The translations under genes were made by a program, and so were the position numbers. Positions 25,629 to 46,621 of a stretch of DNA of 64,000 nt are shown here, in pieces. Source of the DNA: Lineus longissimus. Taxonomy: Eukaryota > Nemertea > Pilidiophora > Heteronemertea > Lineidae. Below the pieces are notes generated by a model. That model was not told where the DNA came from and ran no database searches. It saw only the letters and a list, made by a program, of their open reading frames with translations. Every line of letters begins with the position of its first letter. Position 1 is the stretch's first letter. The stretch is from the NCBI RefSeq assembly GCF_910592395.1, contig NC_088326.1, positions 8,995,001 through 9,059,000 on the forward strand, in the 5' to 3' direction.

Positions 25629-28418
25629 AATGGTCGAAATGTCTCCACAAAACTAACAAAGTCATGATGTAATTAATGAAACAGGAATTTTGTTTAATCA
25701 GTCTCCAACCGGGGCAAATAAATATGCTCACCACAGGATGCGAATATCAAATAAAGTCACACCTGTTTTATTCCAGGCATAAAATATGATAGCTGTTTTA
25801 ACATTTCTCTGCAGCAATGGCAAATGAACGGAAAAAACAACTCAAGGTGAGAATTATACGATGCTATTTGAGTTGACTTTTGTCTAAAATATAAAATTTT
25901 TCTTGAAAAACTATTAAATTTAAACAAACACAAATGAAGATTTTTTCAATTTTTTCACAGTAGTGTTTTTCTAAAATATACCGGTAACCCCCATAAAAAC
26001 GTCGTACATTTTGTTTGATGCAGTCTCGAAAGACAACTTGTGAAAAATGCACGGCCGATTTATTTGAAAATAACCTTCTCTCTTGGCCGACAGGTTTGCC
26101 ACGCTCGCAAATGAATTTATAAGGAAGAGTTCATTTCAATCTAAACATTGAAAACATAATTTTCATTTATGTTGCATATTCTTTCCTTGACGATATGGAA
26201 TGAAAGAACTCCACACACTGCTCTTCGACAAACCTAAGGTCGGATCATTTCCAAAATTCAAAAGAAGATGAAATCTCTTGATGAATAGATATCTCGGCCA
26301 TCTGCGACGTTAAATGGAGATGTTGGCGTTATATAAAATCATGAACAGTTAAAAAGTGCAGAATCCATCATTATTGATGGATGGAGCCTTCGTACATGGT
26401 GCACAGTCACACAAGTTATACATCCAAGAAACACAATGGAATTTAGATCAGACAATACCCAGAGATTTCACATTAATAGCATAACAGTCACAAGCTGTAG
26501 TTCCATACTCCCCCTAGCGGCAACTAGGAAAACTAACACAACTTCCCCAGCTACGAGTCAACGACACCCATGAGCTGGCCACATGTTACACCAATGACAA
26601 GTCTGAGGTCCTAATTCAGAGGCTCAAATTGGCCCAAGGAAACCTCCAAGCAAGTAGAAGTTGGACTCTGTACTGCCACCCCTATCCCATCTATATAGTG
26701 TATGGCAACTATACACGATGGAATATACCACTTGGGCAGCAAGGGTGGACAGCTGGCAAAACCCTCTTGGTTCATCATCAAACCATACATAATAAAACAT
26801 GGAGAATCAGCCCTTTGCCGACTGCGTCCAAATATCTCGAGATAAATCACTCTGCCTGGTACAAGAACTGAAATGACAAGCTTGTCTTGTATTGTTGTAA
26901 GATAATTGGCTTCTAATCCCGCATTCCACAAAGGGTTAATGCTCATCAGCTTCGTATAAAAAGAAAAGATGGTTCCGTCTTGTTCCTTCTTTTCAACAAG
27001 GAGACATCTTATCTCCTTACCAAAAAAGTTGATAAAAAATACGCCGAGGGTTGACACCACCTTATACTTGCATGCTAAAACTATATAATTCAACTGTTGA
27101 CAGAAACTCAAAATAACCGGTTACGAAGTTTTTTTCGAACAATGCAGCAGGAGAGAGCTGCGGTTGGTCGAGAACTGAACACACAGAATCGGGTACGATG
27201 GCTGAAACTTTTTTTCTGTTAAAATGATTCATTTCATCACAATGAGATGAACATCCACACTCGGGCAATGATGTCATTTGAGTAACCATGCCACAGTAAA
27301 GTGACAAACGTAAAGCTCAGGTCGCTGTGATGAAATAAACGATTCTAAGACTTCATCAAGTTTGCAGGACAAGCGCGCCCTTGCAGCGAGAACAAGATAA
27401 TGATTTAAAACACAACAGCAATGTCGCTGTCTTGCAACGAGAGAGAGTGCACCCGTGCCAGATCAGACAACAGAGTTACAAATTTTATACTTGTTTCAAC
27501 AAAACTTCCATAATGTTTTTCGAGTTTTTTCTATTTTTTTATGGGTTTTTGTCTACTAGTAGGCTCTGTTTCATTAATTTTCTATTTGACGTTTTCAATA
27601 CTTGTGCTGTTTTTTGGGATTTTTTTCCTCAACAAGTGATTTGCTTCTCCACACGCTCGGTGCGGTTACTTCTGTAGGTACGTTAGTTACATAAGCTTTG
27701 TAAGTTTCAGTATCCGGTTGCTATTCTCTGAAGAATATATATGTTGTATGATTTTTATATACATTTTGCAATTTTTTTGGTATTTTTTACAGTTTTTTCG
27801 CTTATTTTGTTATGCAACACACACTGATGCTAGAACCCACATGATGAACTTAATACATAATAATGATGAAGTAATTAATTGGCCAATACAGCGTTAACTT
27901 ATAATTCATATGAAGCAATTAGCTCAGGCAGGTTAGCCCAACGTAATTACAACCCCAAAACCAAACTAACGACGAACTGCAGAATCCCTGGTCAGTCACA
28001 CGACAGCAAATCAAATCCCCAAGCCGGAGAATGCCTGCTTCTATAAAAGCACATAAAGATTGAATCTCTATAGATGTGATATCGGTGTTTATATCAGGTT
28101 TTAATAAAGTCTATGGTGGTATTTCATGTGATTCTTAAACGATCTGACCTCGGCAAATTACACAATAAAACCCCGTTTGCCAGCATCAATCATCGGGTCA
28201 AATTCATATCTACAACTTCTAAATTTCACGGTCATGGCGAGGGATTCTGCAATGATTCTATTACATTTGAAAAAATAATACACAATGGGTTCTTCACACG
28301 TTATGGTTACATTCACTCCACCTTTTTGGTTGTCCAGTTCCAATAAGGGGAGGTTTTCTGGAGGTTACTCCTTGGGTCCAGAGACTGTATCCAGTACTCT
28401 GGCGATGCCAAACTCATC

Positions 28419-35793
<7,375 letters not shown>

Positions 35794-35895
35794 TCAATGC
35801 GTGCAAAAATGGCGATTCCGTTGATGCAATGAATGATACCAAGACGACGTTCTTTCCTCTCAATCTCTGGAGTTCCTGGTCTCACAGACAACACT

Positions 35896-35947
35896 TTTTA
35901 TGATTTCAATGTTTTTAACTTTTTTTGTGTTTTTAGTTTTTTATACA
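35896..35947 (-). promoter_or_regulatory. A-rich leader tract (PABP autoregulatory-type)
   Basis: Minus-strand runs such as AAAAAACTAAAAACAC, AAAAAAAGTTAAAAAC and a CATAAAAA block lie between the predicted start site and the ATG. PABPC leaders carry such A-rich sites, which PABP itself binds to repress its own translation. The role here is inferred from position and composition. Confidence 0.6.
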
Positions 35948-36025
35948 ATAGCTTACTGCGGTGTTGTGTGATCGTAAAAACACACACACAACACGTGAAT
36001 TTGTACCTACGAAGTAAAATTGGAC

Positions 36026-36032
36026 GAAGAGG
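36026..36032 (-). promoter_or_regulatory. Predicted start site with 5' TOP tract
   Basis: CCTCTTC on the minus strand, preceded by T. PABPC mRNAs in animals are known TOP mRNAs that start with C plus pyrimidines and are translated under mTOR/LARP1 control. A start at 36032 would give a leader of about 274 nt. Confidence 0.5.
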
Positions 36033-36053
36033 ACACACAGACTTTGCGGTAAC

Positions 36054-36061
36054 TATATATA
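36054..36061 (-). promoter_or_regulatory. TATA box of PABPC
   Basis: TATATATA on the minus strand, 29 nt upstream of a pyrimidine tract at 36032-36026 that looks like the start site. The spacing is that expected for TBP-directed initiation. Confidence 0.65.
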
Positions 36062-37202
36062 GGTTGAATCACTGCCATCCGCCGTACGTCATAAAAATAG
36101 TTCCTGAATTAGTGCAGTTATCTTTACGAATCATGACACTTAGTTTCAGACCTGCACGTAGTTGTTTGAAGTCAGTAACTAGTTTATATCAAAAGGACTA
36201 GAAGAAAAATAAAATTGTAAATATATTCAAGGATGGATTAATCACTGCGGACTGATCGACTGATCGCCGCGGTATCAGCTCACAGTTTTTCCGAATGACC
36301 ACGCCAATCTCCCGAGCACGGGGCCAAAAGTCCAATTTTCATGCACCCGCTGAAATTGTCACATAGTCCCTCTGCCACAGTTTGATCGTCCACACATTGA
36401 TCCAGTATGTATAGTGCGCTGCTTGTAACATGGATTGAAAAGCCTTCTTGTTATGTTTCGATAAAAAAAACATTTTAAGGATGTCGTGATAGCTTTTTTC
36501 ATAACACTGTAAAGTGTACTTGTGTCAAACATATGCGTAATAAAGATATAGATTTTAACAATGAATGGCGCAGTCACGGGCGCCCAGTGTTTGCCGTGAT
36601 CCGTGATCAGGTGCAGCACAACTGATCACGGCGCCATTTCGCCTCAGGTCTCGTAAGGGAGTTTTTCCCAAATGTACGCGATGATGACGTACCCAATTGA
36701 TAGGACGTAACATCTATTTTAAATGCGTTTCCAAAGTGATTGCATGAGGACAACCCATTTGTGTCGTATATCACTGGACACGCCCGATTCCCCTGATTCT
36801 GCGGGATGTTAAATCGGGCATTTTATTTCTATAATTGGACCGACAGTAAATATACGTCAACGACCAGCGTACCCCTTTAACCATCTAGGCACCAGTGGTT
36901 TTCAATATCCTCCGCCTCTCGATATGACGAAGGGATATAACAAGCCTGGGGATGAAGCTCAGGATACCCTTTGACTAATTCTGATCGGAAAAGTCACGGT
37001 CCGACATTAATACTTTTTTGCCCCAATGTATCCTCGAAAATACCAGCTGTCGATTCGACCCATCCTCGGTAGTACTCGAACGCCCGGTATGTGCTGCAGT
37101 TTGAAAAGTTTGGGTGCGGGGTATGATTATGATAATAATGAACATTTAGACATTTGTACATGGATGATTAGATAACAAGATAAGGAAGAAGAAAAAAGAG
37201 AA

Positions 37203-37280
37203 AACTGCGGCAGATTCACCGGGAGTCGAACCCGTGACCAGCCGATCCACAGTCAAACACTCTTAGCGCTGAACCGTCAA
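37203..37280 (-). repeat. tRNA-derived SINE head
   Basis: The minus strand reads GGTTCAGCGCTAAGAG (A-box/D-arm-like), then CGGGTTCGACTCCCGG, a well-formed T-arm with B box. The acceptor ends GCCTTGA and TGAATCT do not pair, so this is a tRNA relic or SINE rather than a working tRNA. Confidence 0.55.
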
Positions 37281-38035
37281 GGCTTTCATGCTGAACTGGA
37301 GATTATATTCGCCTCTTATATGCGGTATGCAAACCAGCGCGCCGCAATTGTAACACGGTCGCGCAGGTGGCAAAGTGATTGGCCGAAATCGTTCCAAGTA
37401 ATCGTATAATTCCATAGCTGTACATATTTTTCTCAACATATCGTATTTATATACCAGTGATATAAATGATTATCTTTGCAGTTGATATAACGTTTGAATG
37501 GGCTTTTTTTAAAAGTTTTTAAAAATCGAGGTCAGCAGGGTCAGAGTCAATCAATTAACCAGACTAGTCTTAATCTGGTTACTCTAAGAAAAGACAGATA
37601 ATGCTTTTTTGATTCGCCATTTTGGCTGGCGTAAGCAGACGGTGATGGTCATATGATAAAATTCTTGAGTCTCTAGATTGAGCGGGAAATTTGAAATTGC
37701 TCCTTCACAAATTTGTTATTGGATAACAAAACACATAAATCCGATATCAAAATCGGAACCCTTTGATTGAATATATGCCTAATTGGACTATCGAAAAATG
37801 GGTTTCTCGCAACTCATTCTAAAGCATTTGGCCACTGGGGTTGGGCCATATTATCCCGTTCGATGTTTTTTTTACCACGTTTCAAGTATTTATAGTTTGA
37901 CATCATAAAAGAAGACTGAGAAAAGTTGATGGAATCTGTCATTAAGCCTGTCGGAATTGTAATTGGGAGGGCCAAAGGGGTACAACAGCATGTCCGATTA
38001 TGGGATCAGTGGCCATCATTGAAACGTTATGTGTA

Positions 38036-38322
38036 AGGCTGGCAGCACACCTGACTCCAACTCTGGCGTCCAGAGAAGTTCGACTGAATGCCGCTCGCCG
38101 CTGAATCGGTAGTACACCTGGCTGCTTCAGGCGTTCACTGGCGTTTACCGGAGTCCAAAATCAAACCCATTTGATATCTGGCGTCGAGTGGAGTTCGCCG
38201 GCAGCCAGCGGCGCCCAACGGCGTCAAGTCGTAGCACACCTGGGAGTTTTCTGGCGTTCAGACACTGGCGGCCAAAAAACTCCACTGGACGCCGAAGTCG
38301 TGTCAGGTGTGCTGCGAGCTTA
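38036..38322. mobile_element. Short TIR element (MITE), ~287 bp
   Basis: Ends AAGGCTGGCAGCACACCTGA and, at the other side, TCAGGTGTGCTGCGAGCTT. The G/C-rich interior repeats CTGGCG and GCACACCTGG motifs. No clear target duplication. Confidence 0.7.
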
Positions 38323-39125
38323 ACGGAGAAAACTTGGCGGTATGGAGGGTTACCCTCACCATTTCCCATCATCTCCCAGGGCGCAGTTAACTCCAGCCAC
38401 AATAAGGACCCTTTGAAGACTGCAAGCAACTTTTCAAAGGCAGTGTAGACGACTTTGGGCTTTTTGACTACCCTAGGAGGGTTACCCTTCACCATTTCCC
38501 ACCATCTCCCATGGTCACACTGAGAGACTTGCGGAAAAGAAAATAAGGGTATTCTAATCGGATCATTTAGATCAAATAATATTAGACCAAATTCCAGAGC
38601 CGCCCTAAAGTCTCCCGGCCCATCCTATGCTTGGTTCAACATGGCCGATATCGCGCCGATGAGCAAAACGACAATATATCGGCAGCCAGCATCGGCTCGA
38701 TGTCGTGGCCAACAGTGGGCCGATATTGGCCCGACATGTTCTTGCTAGCTTGGATGTGATTTGAGGCGGCCGATGCGGCACGCCATCTGAGTCACTACAC
38801 CAAGCCCCCAACCGGTTTACGAAATCATTGCGTTTGAGCACGTTTTGGTTGACAGAGGGCGAATCTCTGTTGCTCTCCCTCACGGTCAAAACCCGGACTC
38901 AGTGGACAAACTCGATTGGTTGACACGGTACGGCCCATTTAAAGGGAAACACCGCTATAAACCCCTGACTCGTTGACTATAGCAGAGTCAAGACTCTGAC
39001 TGGAGGTAGCTGAGAGAGATTCAAATAACTTATGAAACATTTTGTTCTTTGGACTCTGTTTCCAGAGGTTTGTGATCCTTTAACACCAATTCTGTCAGAA
39101 AATTAAAAAGACGTGCGTACACCTG

Positions 39126-40038
39126 GTGTACTTGTGTTGTCACCTGAACATGTTAAAAACTATTGCAACACCAAAATACACCGGAACATTAAAAAAGCAA
39201 GAGACAGTCCGAAGGAGCTCTGCAGCTGTCGATTCAGATCTGCTGCACCGCTCGAATGAGAACACTGTTCACATGACCGTCAGTGATCTTGAAAATTTGG
39301 CCAACTTTGACAAGGTCAAGTTCGATGAGTTGTACCGGAAGTCAATCTCTTCCAACTATATCTCAATTTCTCCCGAGGCATGCGGTGACGACCTCTACCT
39401 TCTGTTGATGGTTGTGCGTGCTGTCAACAACTTTCACCGCCGCCAGACTTACAGGCAGACGATCTCTAAGGGGACGATACATCCGGGTAGTTTTTCTCAC
39501 GGCGCAGATGGGTGACGCATGCGTAGAGCAGCAACTCCGGGAAGAATGTTCCGAAAACTCCGACATCATCCCAGCAGATTTTCAAGACGACTATCGTAAT
39601 TTCACCTTGAAAACTTTGGAAAGTTTCAGATGGACGCTGAAGAATCGCCCACGTGTTAAATTCGTATTTAAAATCGACGACGACGTCAAAGCTTCCCCAA
39701 GGAATATTGTGGATTACGCAATCAGTCTTGAGGCACAGAATAAGACGGTCGTCTACGACGGACTCAGATCGTATAATCAGTTCTTTTCGCGTAAAAAGGA
39801 AAATGTACGATCCCCTACGAGGTCTACAGAAATAAAACAGTTCCTCTTTACAACTTGGGATTTGCGGTCCTGTTTCCGCCGCATCAGGAAGCGATCAACG
39901 CCATCTATCGGGCGTCATTCCATGGGTACCCCGTGGCAGAGGTTTCCCATTGAGGACGTCTTCACGGGGATCTGCGCGAAGTATGCTGGGATAAAACCGA
40001 AGCGGAACCACCAATTTCTTATCAATGTCCGTCAGTAA
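39126..40038 (+). pseudogene. Beta-1,3-galactosyltransferase-like (GT31), three frameshifts
   Basis: GT31 enzymes are Golgi type II membrane proteins that add galactose or GlcNAc in beta-1,3 linkage. The homology starts near 39390 with LYLLLMVVRAVNNFHRRQ, the family's first motif. It continues in another frame from about 39470 with IRVVFLTAQ, DDYRNFTLKT and the metal-binding KIDDDV (DxD). It returns to the first frame from about 39797 (IPYEVYRNKTVPLYNLGFAV, NAIYRASFHGYPV) and ends in the second frame from about 39940 with EDVFTGICAKYAGIKPKRN. Three shifts, no introns and no visible N-terminal membrane anchor argue for a dead, perhaps retrocopied, gene. Assembly indels are an alternative. Confidence 0.85.
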
Positions 40039-40365
40039 CGACATAGAAAGTCAACCAATGCGCCATCTTGTCTGTTCTTGCTATTCACGGCCTGGGGGAT
40101 AACAAACTTGATACTTACCACATGTCCATAAAAGTGAGGGACTAAGGCGAAAGAACTTGTGTCCTGATCCAACCCGACATGGTTTGAATCTCAGATATTA
40201 GGGTCACGTTGGGAATAACCATACCTTGATCTGAAATGATAAGTCACCATGGTTATGATTGCCTCACGTATATGTTTGCTTACAACAGATCACGAAAACC
40301 GCTGCATACAATAATGTAATGTAAAACAGATAACCATTTTCAAGATTGCGTAGGCACAACTGCTG

Positions 40366-40882
40366 CTGAAAGGGTGGATGTCGTCCTGGGTGCCGACAAA
40401 TGGTACCCAGGTTCGAGATCGACTGGACAATAAGCACCCTGGGTGCCATTACACTAGACAAACAGCACCCAGCTTCTTTTTGCCTGGCTTACGGATCTTA
40501 GGGACGAGGACGTTTCTTGCAATCTCGTTTTATCTCGCGCCGTGGTAATTGCGGCATTAGCAGTGCGCGAAATAAAAAGAACAGATAAACAGAAAAAAAA
40601 GCGTTTAGGCCTATGGGTTCTTTATCTCTTTCCCCTTAGAGACGAATACCCCGTTTGAATGAGATGGAATTGATGAAAGAAAGGTTTTTAGAGCGCGGCA
40701 TCGTGACACAGTACGTGACCTCCGTGAGCGTGGGGCCAACCTCGTTGCAGGTAAAGAAAAGTGTAGAAGAAGAAGCTGGGTGCTGTTTGTCTAGTGTAAT
40801 GGCACCCAGGGTGCTTATTGTCCAGTCGATCTCGAACCTGGGTACCATTTGTCGGCACCCAGGACGACATCCACCCTTTCAG
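40366..40882. repeat. Inverted-repeat pair, 112-bp arms, ~290-bp spacer
   Basis: Arms 40366-40477 and 40770-40882 are near-perfect reverse complements containing TGGTACCCAGGTTCGAGATC. The spacer holds an exon-like stretch (40639-40750) between TTAG and CAG|GTAAAG. Likely a foldback element. Confidence 0.8.
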
Positions 40883-43800
40883 CATAACTGCTATGGTGGC
40901 TGGGTAAGGATGATTCGGTATTTCTTTCTGGACGGGACGACTTATTAAGTCGAGGGGACGTCTTATCAAGTCTCGGGGACGACTTAATAAGTGGAGGGAA
41001 CGATTCATTTTTTCGGGGGGACGACTTGTTATCACCGTCGTTGCGTCTTCAATGGTATCCCCATCAATGGATCTACCATCGGAATGATCGAACCCATCAT
41101 AGAATCTATGATTAGGTTCGGGTGTAAAGCGCGGTTTGTAATAATCATCATAGATTTTTCCTTGGTCCCATCAATGATTCTATTATAATGGAAAGTGGCT
41201 TATTATCATGTGAAACACACACTGAACTTCCAGCGCTATTGCCTCCGCAGCCTCCGCCCATACTGACTCGCTTTGTCTAGAAGCTGAGCAATGGCAATAC
41301 ATTAAGGGTTTAGATGAATCTAAAACAAGACCGACGAACTAATGTTATGAACAAGGCTGCTGATTTTAAATTTTTTTCCCCGTAGTATTGGGGCCTATGC
41401 TGGTAAACTTTTTGTGATCTTTGCCTTATTATTTCGCAGAACGTAAGGAAATTAAAAGCATTAAAAACTTGTGATACCTTATTCAATACAGACATGTCGA
41501 ATCACATTAGCGAAGTGATGTCGACAAGTTTGTGATGTTGATATGCATTCGGTCATCATCGGATTGCCCTTGCGTTAGTTCCGAGAAACTGTGTAGTGGG
41601 CGCATGTGATATGCAGTGAATATCGCACACAAGATACAAGACCACTAATGAATATTCATAGCCGGTTGGAGGGTCGAGGCCTATCAATTAGACGAGTGCA
41701 TGTTTTTAACTCTCAAGTACATATTTGGAGAGGTATTGAAAAAATATTTGTTGTGGCAAGTCTACAGATATAAAGAAATTATTTGATGAAAACATTAATT
41801 TCGAATTTTGCTAATTGGGTAATAGGGGGCGTGTTTTGAGTTTTTCTGCCAGTTGGCTGAAAAGAGTGGAAATATCAAAGTCTGTCTAATTTGTCGATTA
41901 TCAAAAAATTTCCGTGGTCAATCACCATTTTTTTTTTACCATTTACTTGCCCGACTGTCCGGAATAACATAATCTAAATTTCAGATTAACAACACCACGC
42001 ATTCTTTGATGCGTCGCGGTCAAACATTGACAATTTAACTGCTAAAAGGCTTAAAAAATCAATTGTGGTCTTGTCTCACAAGTCAGGATTTAGTTGAACC
42101 CAGAGGGCAGCACATTACCAGCAATGGCAGGCCTAGCACACTCCGTTTTGAATAGAGGGCGACTCAATCATTCCTGTTGTTTGAGATGGGAGAGGCCAAT
42201 TCAGTCTCTGCACAATAATGCATGGCAGACAATAAAATGTAGGGTTTTTAATAATTTAGGGTCAAATAAATCAGCCAAAATTTACGACAACTTCACAAAT
42301 GATTTTCACAAGTACTTACTTATTTATTCATTCTAATTGAAAAGTAATATTTTTCGCAATATTTGTGCGATTTTTTGGAAATCACCAGATTTTCAACCCC
42401 GCCTCTCTGGCCACAAAAAAATTGTTTTCCAATAAAGCTGAAATCTTCGGAATATGATGCCAAGCGTACTACCAACCAGGTTTGAAGTCGGGAATTCTTA
42501 TCAAATGAGCAGTTTCAGGGCTAGCACAACTAGAAAAGCCCCCAAATCCCGATTTCTCAAGAATTTACACTACAGGCTATGAGCTAAGCATTACAAATCT
42601 GCCAAAATGTTCAACCTGTAGATGACCACATCGAATTTCCACCCAAATCGCTCCATGGTTTGTCTGCAAATACCATAGAATTGTGTCAGAAGTCGGGAGC
42701 CGGGATTATTCTAACACACTGCCCAAAAAGCCAACTTTATTGATATTTCCTATGCATTTTCCATTCGGCCTGCCAGGACCAATTTAGCATGTGTGCTCAG
42801 TGGCTTAATTGGCCCATCCTGTGTTACAGGTTTCTGATACTCCCAACTCGAGTATACTGAAAATCACTGATTATGTCAGGATGTAATTGGCCAGGCCCGC
42901 AATTGCTGGTAATGATGTGCGGCGCAAAAAATGTTTGATGTTTGGCAAATGAAATACCGGGTATTTGGATCGAGAGGAAATACTAACGGGTGGTATAGAT
43001 ATACATGTACTCTAGTATATATCCTAGGACTAGAGCGTATACTCTAGCCTGTCTATAGTATATACCCTAGGAATATATGAAATATTCTCTAGTATATACT
43101 CTAGAACTAGAGTATATACTCCAGTTTCACCGTTCTAAGCCCGGTCTAAATATTCAATTTATAAGGAGACTGAGCGCATAATAGAATTCTCCGGACATTT
43201 TTTCCTAGGACATTTCAAACTTGACACCGGCTTGACCTTCGTTTTGACTTCGATCGGTGAATGTTAAGAATATATTTTTAACCATGCTTTCACTATTGGC
43301 GTCGTCAGATATTGAGATTAACCCACTTGTACTGGAGCATAAAAAGATCTCGTAAGGAATCTCGAGTTATATGTGGGCTTATACTGACGCGAATTTCTTC
43401 AGTTTGCCGGTAAGGAGGTGGATGGCCTCCATGAAAGCTGGCTCCAGATGAACCGTCGCCATTTTCGAGTTGCGATTCCTAAAACAATAAAGCGGAATAA
43501 TTGGTTGAAAATAGAAAGGTTTAGATTTTGATACGAGAATGAGAACAGGAGAACGAGGTGATTGTGTTTGCAGTTGACGTCGCATCAAGTCAAGTTGACT
43601 AGGTTTTTTTCTGGGCATGCCAGACACACACACTGTGTCATTGTTACTGCATTCTATTTCCCTGGAATACCAGTAATTAATTACGAACCTAGCCTTTAAG
43701 ATAGAAGTTTCGAAAAACGACTCACGAAGATCCCTGTCATTTTATCTATTCTGCACGCCTAATACAATTTTGAAATTTGACAGAGTATTGAAATATCTGC

Positions 43801-44379
43801 TGATTACCTGTTTTGCTACCTCTGATGAAGCTCTCCAAACTCTGAGAATTGGATGAATAAGAAAAAAGGCCGTTGGGTGAAACTATAGTGACTCCATACC
43901 AATCAAAGACGCACCAGAACTCATCGAAAATCCTCAGTCAAAATGGTAACAGTTCCCCGGAGGACGTTGTCACTTGTGCCCTGCTTGAACTCCGAACAAT
44001 ATCTTGTCAGATTTTTGGTGTTTGATAGAGTTCTCGTGTTCGTAAGTTTGGCAAAATAAAAGGTGCGATGTCAAGATGATAACTCACACAACGTAGTGAG
44101 TGTAATAGTTACGTGTATGTATAAAGTGTAAAGAAAATTCATATATCCATCATGTCCATCGAATCTGAAAAAATTTGTGCAGACCCATGACAGTTCCGGT
44201 TTCGGTACAGTTTGTTGCATTCCATACGGGCCGCGCTTGCCGATCCTGCTTTCACGACGCACCGCAACCACAGTTACCATGATTCCCGTTGTTGACGCAA
44301 TTATTTCATGACGTCATGAGCCATTGACCATTCACGCAAGTAGATTTATTCACACCGGCGCCACTGTCCTGAAGTGTAT

Positions 44380-44908
44380 CTAAAAATTGTCTGCTAGAAC
44401 ATACAGGACAACAACGTCGGCGGAGACAGTTGTGACATTTCATTGCAGACGATGTAAACGTCCTCTTCTTCTCGATTTACGTACTTTACTTCAAAAAGTC
44501 AGTTTTAACACTACTGCACAAATATAGAGTGGTCATAATGTTCCATTTGGATAGAGATTTGACGGACTGATTTGGAAATTCATTCCAACCATGCAACTGT
44601 TTCAGAAATGAGAAAAAGGTCCAGGGTGTTATGACATGCATGATGTGTCTTGCCTCCTCATTTTCGTACTCGAGGGTTTTCAACTTTCATATCATTGAAG
44701 AAATAATTCATTCCAATCTACAAGTATATCAATCACATCATTTATTTAAAAATCGTCTGCTAGGACATACAGGACAACGTCGGTGGAGACAGTTGTGACA
44801 TTTCAATTTTCATTGTATAGAGATTTGACGGACTGATTTGGAAATTCATTCCAACCATGCAACTGTTTCAGAAATGAGAAAAAGCTCCTGGGTGTCATGA
44901 CATGCATT
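44380..44908. repeat. Local direct duplication
   Basis: The segment at about 44380-44643 is repeated in shortened form at about 44748-44908. It shares ACATACAGGACAAC, GGAGACAGTTGTGACATTTC and GATTTGACGGACTGATTTGG. The second copy lacks about 100 bp of the middle. Confidence 0.82.
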
Positions 44909-46621
44909 CAATTATTATTTCACCACAAAGAGCTGCTTCTTTCAGCAGATATGAGACAGCTACCGGGGCGGGGACTATTTCTTTGTGGGGCCTTATTGTT
45001 CAGCGTCTCCAAGGAATTCTATTTTTAGAGTCCAATGGGGGGGGGGGGGGGGGCTTCCCCCCCAATGTATTGACTAAAACCTGTCACTTTCAGAGAACGG
45101 GGGAGGGGGTTTGGGGGACTCATCCCCCAATGTACTGGCTATATATGTCAGAAGGACAGTTGTGTGAGTTCACTAGAGATTGCTCTTTACATATTATGAT
45201 TATATAGCTGTCATCCTACAAAATCGCGTTACGTAAATCTAATTCCTTCATTTCAGCTAATGAGCATGATTTCAAGCACAACATGTGCATTTGAAATGAT
45301 CTACAACGCTATTCAAATAATCTGATAAAGTTTAGAGTAACCATCCTTAAGGAAGACGAGAAATGGCCGGAGAGAGAAATCTTGCGGCCGTCACGGAGAT
45401 CCGTAACAACGAAAATCGACGTGATGTAATCACATGCATGTGAGGAGTATAGACGTCTCACAGGTCAAGCGAAACTCGGATTGGTCACGCGGAGACTCTC
45501 ATTAGGACGATAGCATCTCGGCCCTTTGTCAAATGTGTGAATGTTAAGGAGGAATTTTCTTGTGTAGGGATGTTATTCGTGTACTGGAACCTATCATTTT
45601 CCTTTCGAAATGCTCTGAAAAACTTTGATTATGTGGGAACTTCGGGAGGACCTCGCATGGAGTTGGGAACTCAACAGGGCCCATGGGTAAGTGCCTCATA
45701 TACTCGGGTTTCGCTACGTCCACTGTTGTAAGCCAGTGTATGTGTTTATTTTGGTAGGCCCACGACGGAAGTAAGTTTCTTGATTGATTGACCAGCAGCA
45801 TCAATGGCAATAGTGGCTTGAATAGAAGGCCTAAAATTTCCCCCATTACGGGCCTAGAAATGTGCACTATGTAAAGATCTGGCTCAACGTTCGAAGTGAG
45901 AAACTAGAGTAGTATATAATTATCGTAACTGCCTGTATTGGAATGTAGTTTCGTTTCGGTTACATTGTGATGAAATTATTCCATTACAACCACAATGGCA
46001 GTTGTCAATGTCTATGAAATAAACCTATACACCCGTCAGGTTTTTCAAAACGGTCGCAAAGAATAGGAGTCATTCGAAACAAGAGCATGGTCTCTGTCAA
46101 CACTATTGGTTGAATCGTAGGCTGACAACATTAGTCTGCATTGATGACACTCTGATCATTGATTGAATCCTCGCTTTATTGGTATCAAAATAAGGAACGA
46201 GAGTTTACAATCCCCGATCACACCCCAAAAAAAGGTCATCGGTTGACTAACGAAGCACCACTGTTCAATGGATTTATAGTTGAATGCGATTGAACTACGT
46301 CATTTCCGATCGGGGATTGTAAATTTTAACCCAAAAGAAAAATACTGCTTTACCCCTTATGATTATGACCTGAATAATCTTATTATGTCTGTTTTGAGCT
46401 CATGTCATCACTCCGCTGTCCTACTGTTATTCGCCGTCTGTCTTTGTTTTCGAGTCCAACATCACTGTCTGCCAATCTGTCAACAGTTTATGAATTGATT
46501 ATATCTCTATTTTTGAAACCAACACAACATGCACAGTAGGAGTGTATTGTAATTATTCAAGGCGGATAAAAAGGACAGGTTATTATTCAGCGCTTTATAA
46601 TGTGCAACATCTTAAAGCGCT

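Larger units (their letters stand above)
18220..28418. other. Intergenic region between convergent Tribbles and PABPC genes
   Basis: Contains the Tribbles 3' UTR (from 18220) and the PABPC 3' UTR (below 28419). Elements seen are a Harbinger scrap (23142-23252), MITE A (23436-23817), pogo-like MITEs (24166-24345, 24864-24997), a short inverted-repeat element (25098-25222) and foldback B (25406-25628). Stretches 19300-22700 and 25630-28100 show nothing recognisable. A 166-codon open frame at 26611-27111 (-) resembles no family I know. Confidence 0.55.
36062..39125. other. Region between PABPC promoter and GT31 pseudogene
   Basis: Holds the SINE head (37203-37280), a MITE (38036-38322), a direct repeat of GGAGGGTTACCCT followed by CACCATTTCCCA (about 38346 and 38477), and GGCCGATAT-type repeats (38640-38770). 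No gene seen. Confidence 0.55.

Noticed and set aside
26611-27111. 166-codon open frame on the minus strand downstream of PABPC
   Set aside because: No recognisable motif, no splice context, and biased hydrophobic composition; probably part of an untranslated or intergenic stretch.
35833-36201. 122-codon plus-strand frame opposite the PABPC leader
   Set aside because: It is the complement of the promoter and A-rich leader and has no domain.
37203-37280. Functional tRNA gene
   Set aside because: The T-arm is intact but the acceptor stem does not pair and no clear anticodon arm forms.
43387-43462. Possible short first exon on the minus strand starting MATVHLEPAF
   Set aside because: A donor-like TCA|GTATAA follows, but no downstream exon could be found, so there is too little to call a gene.
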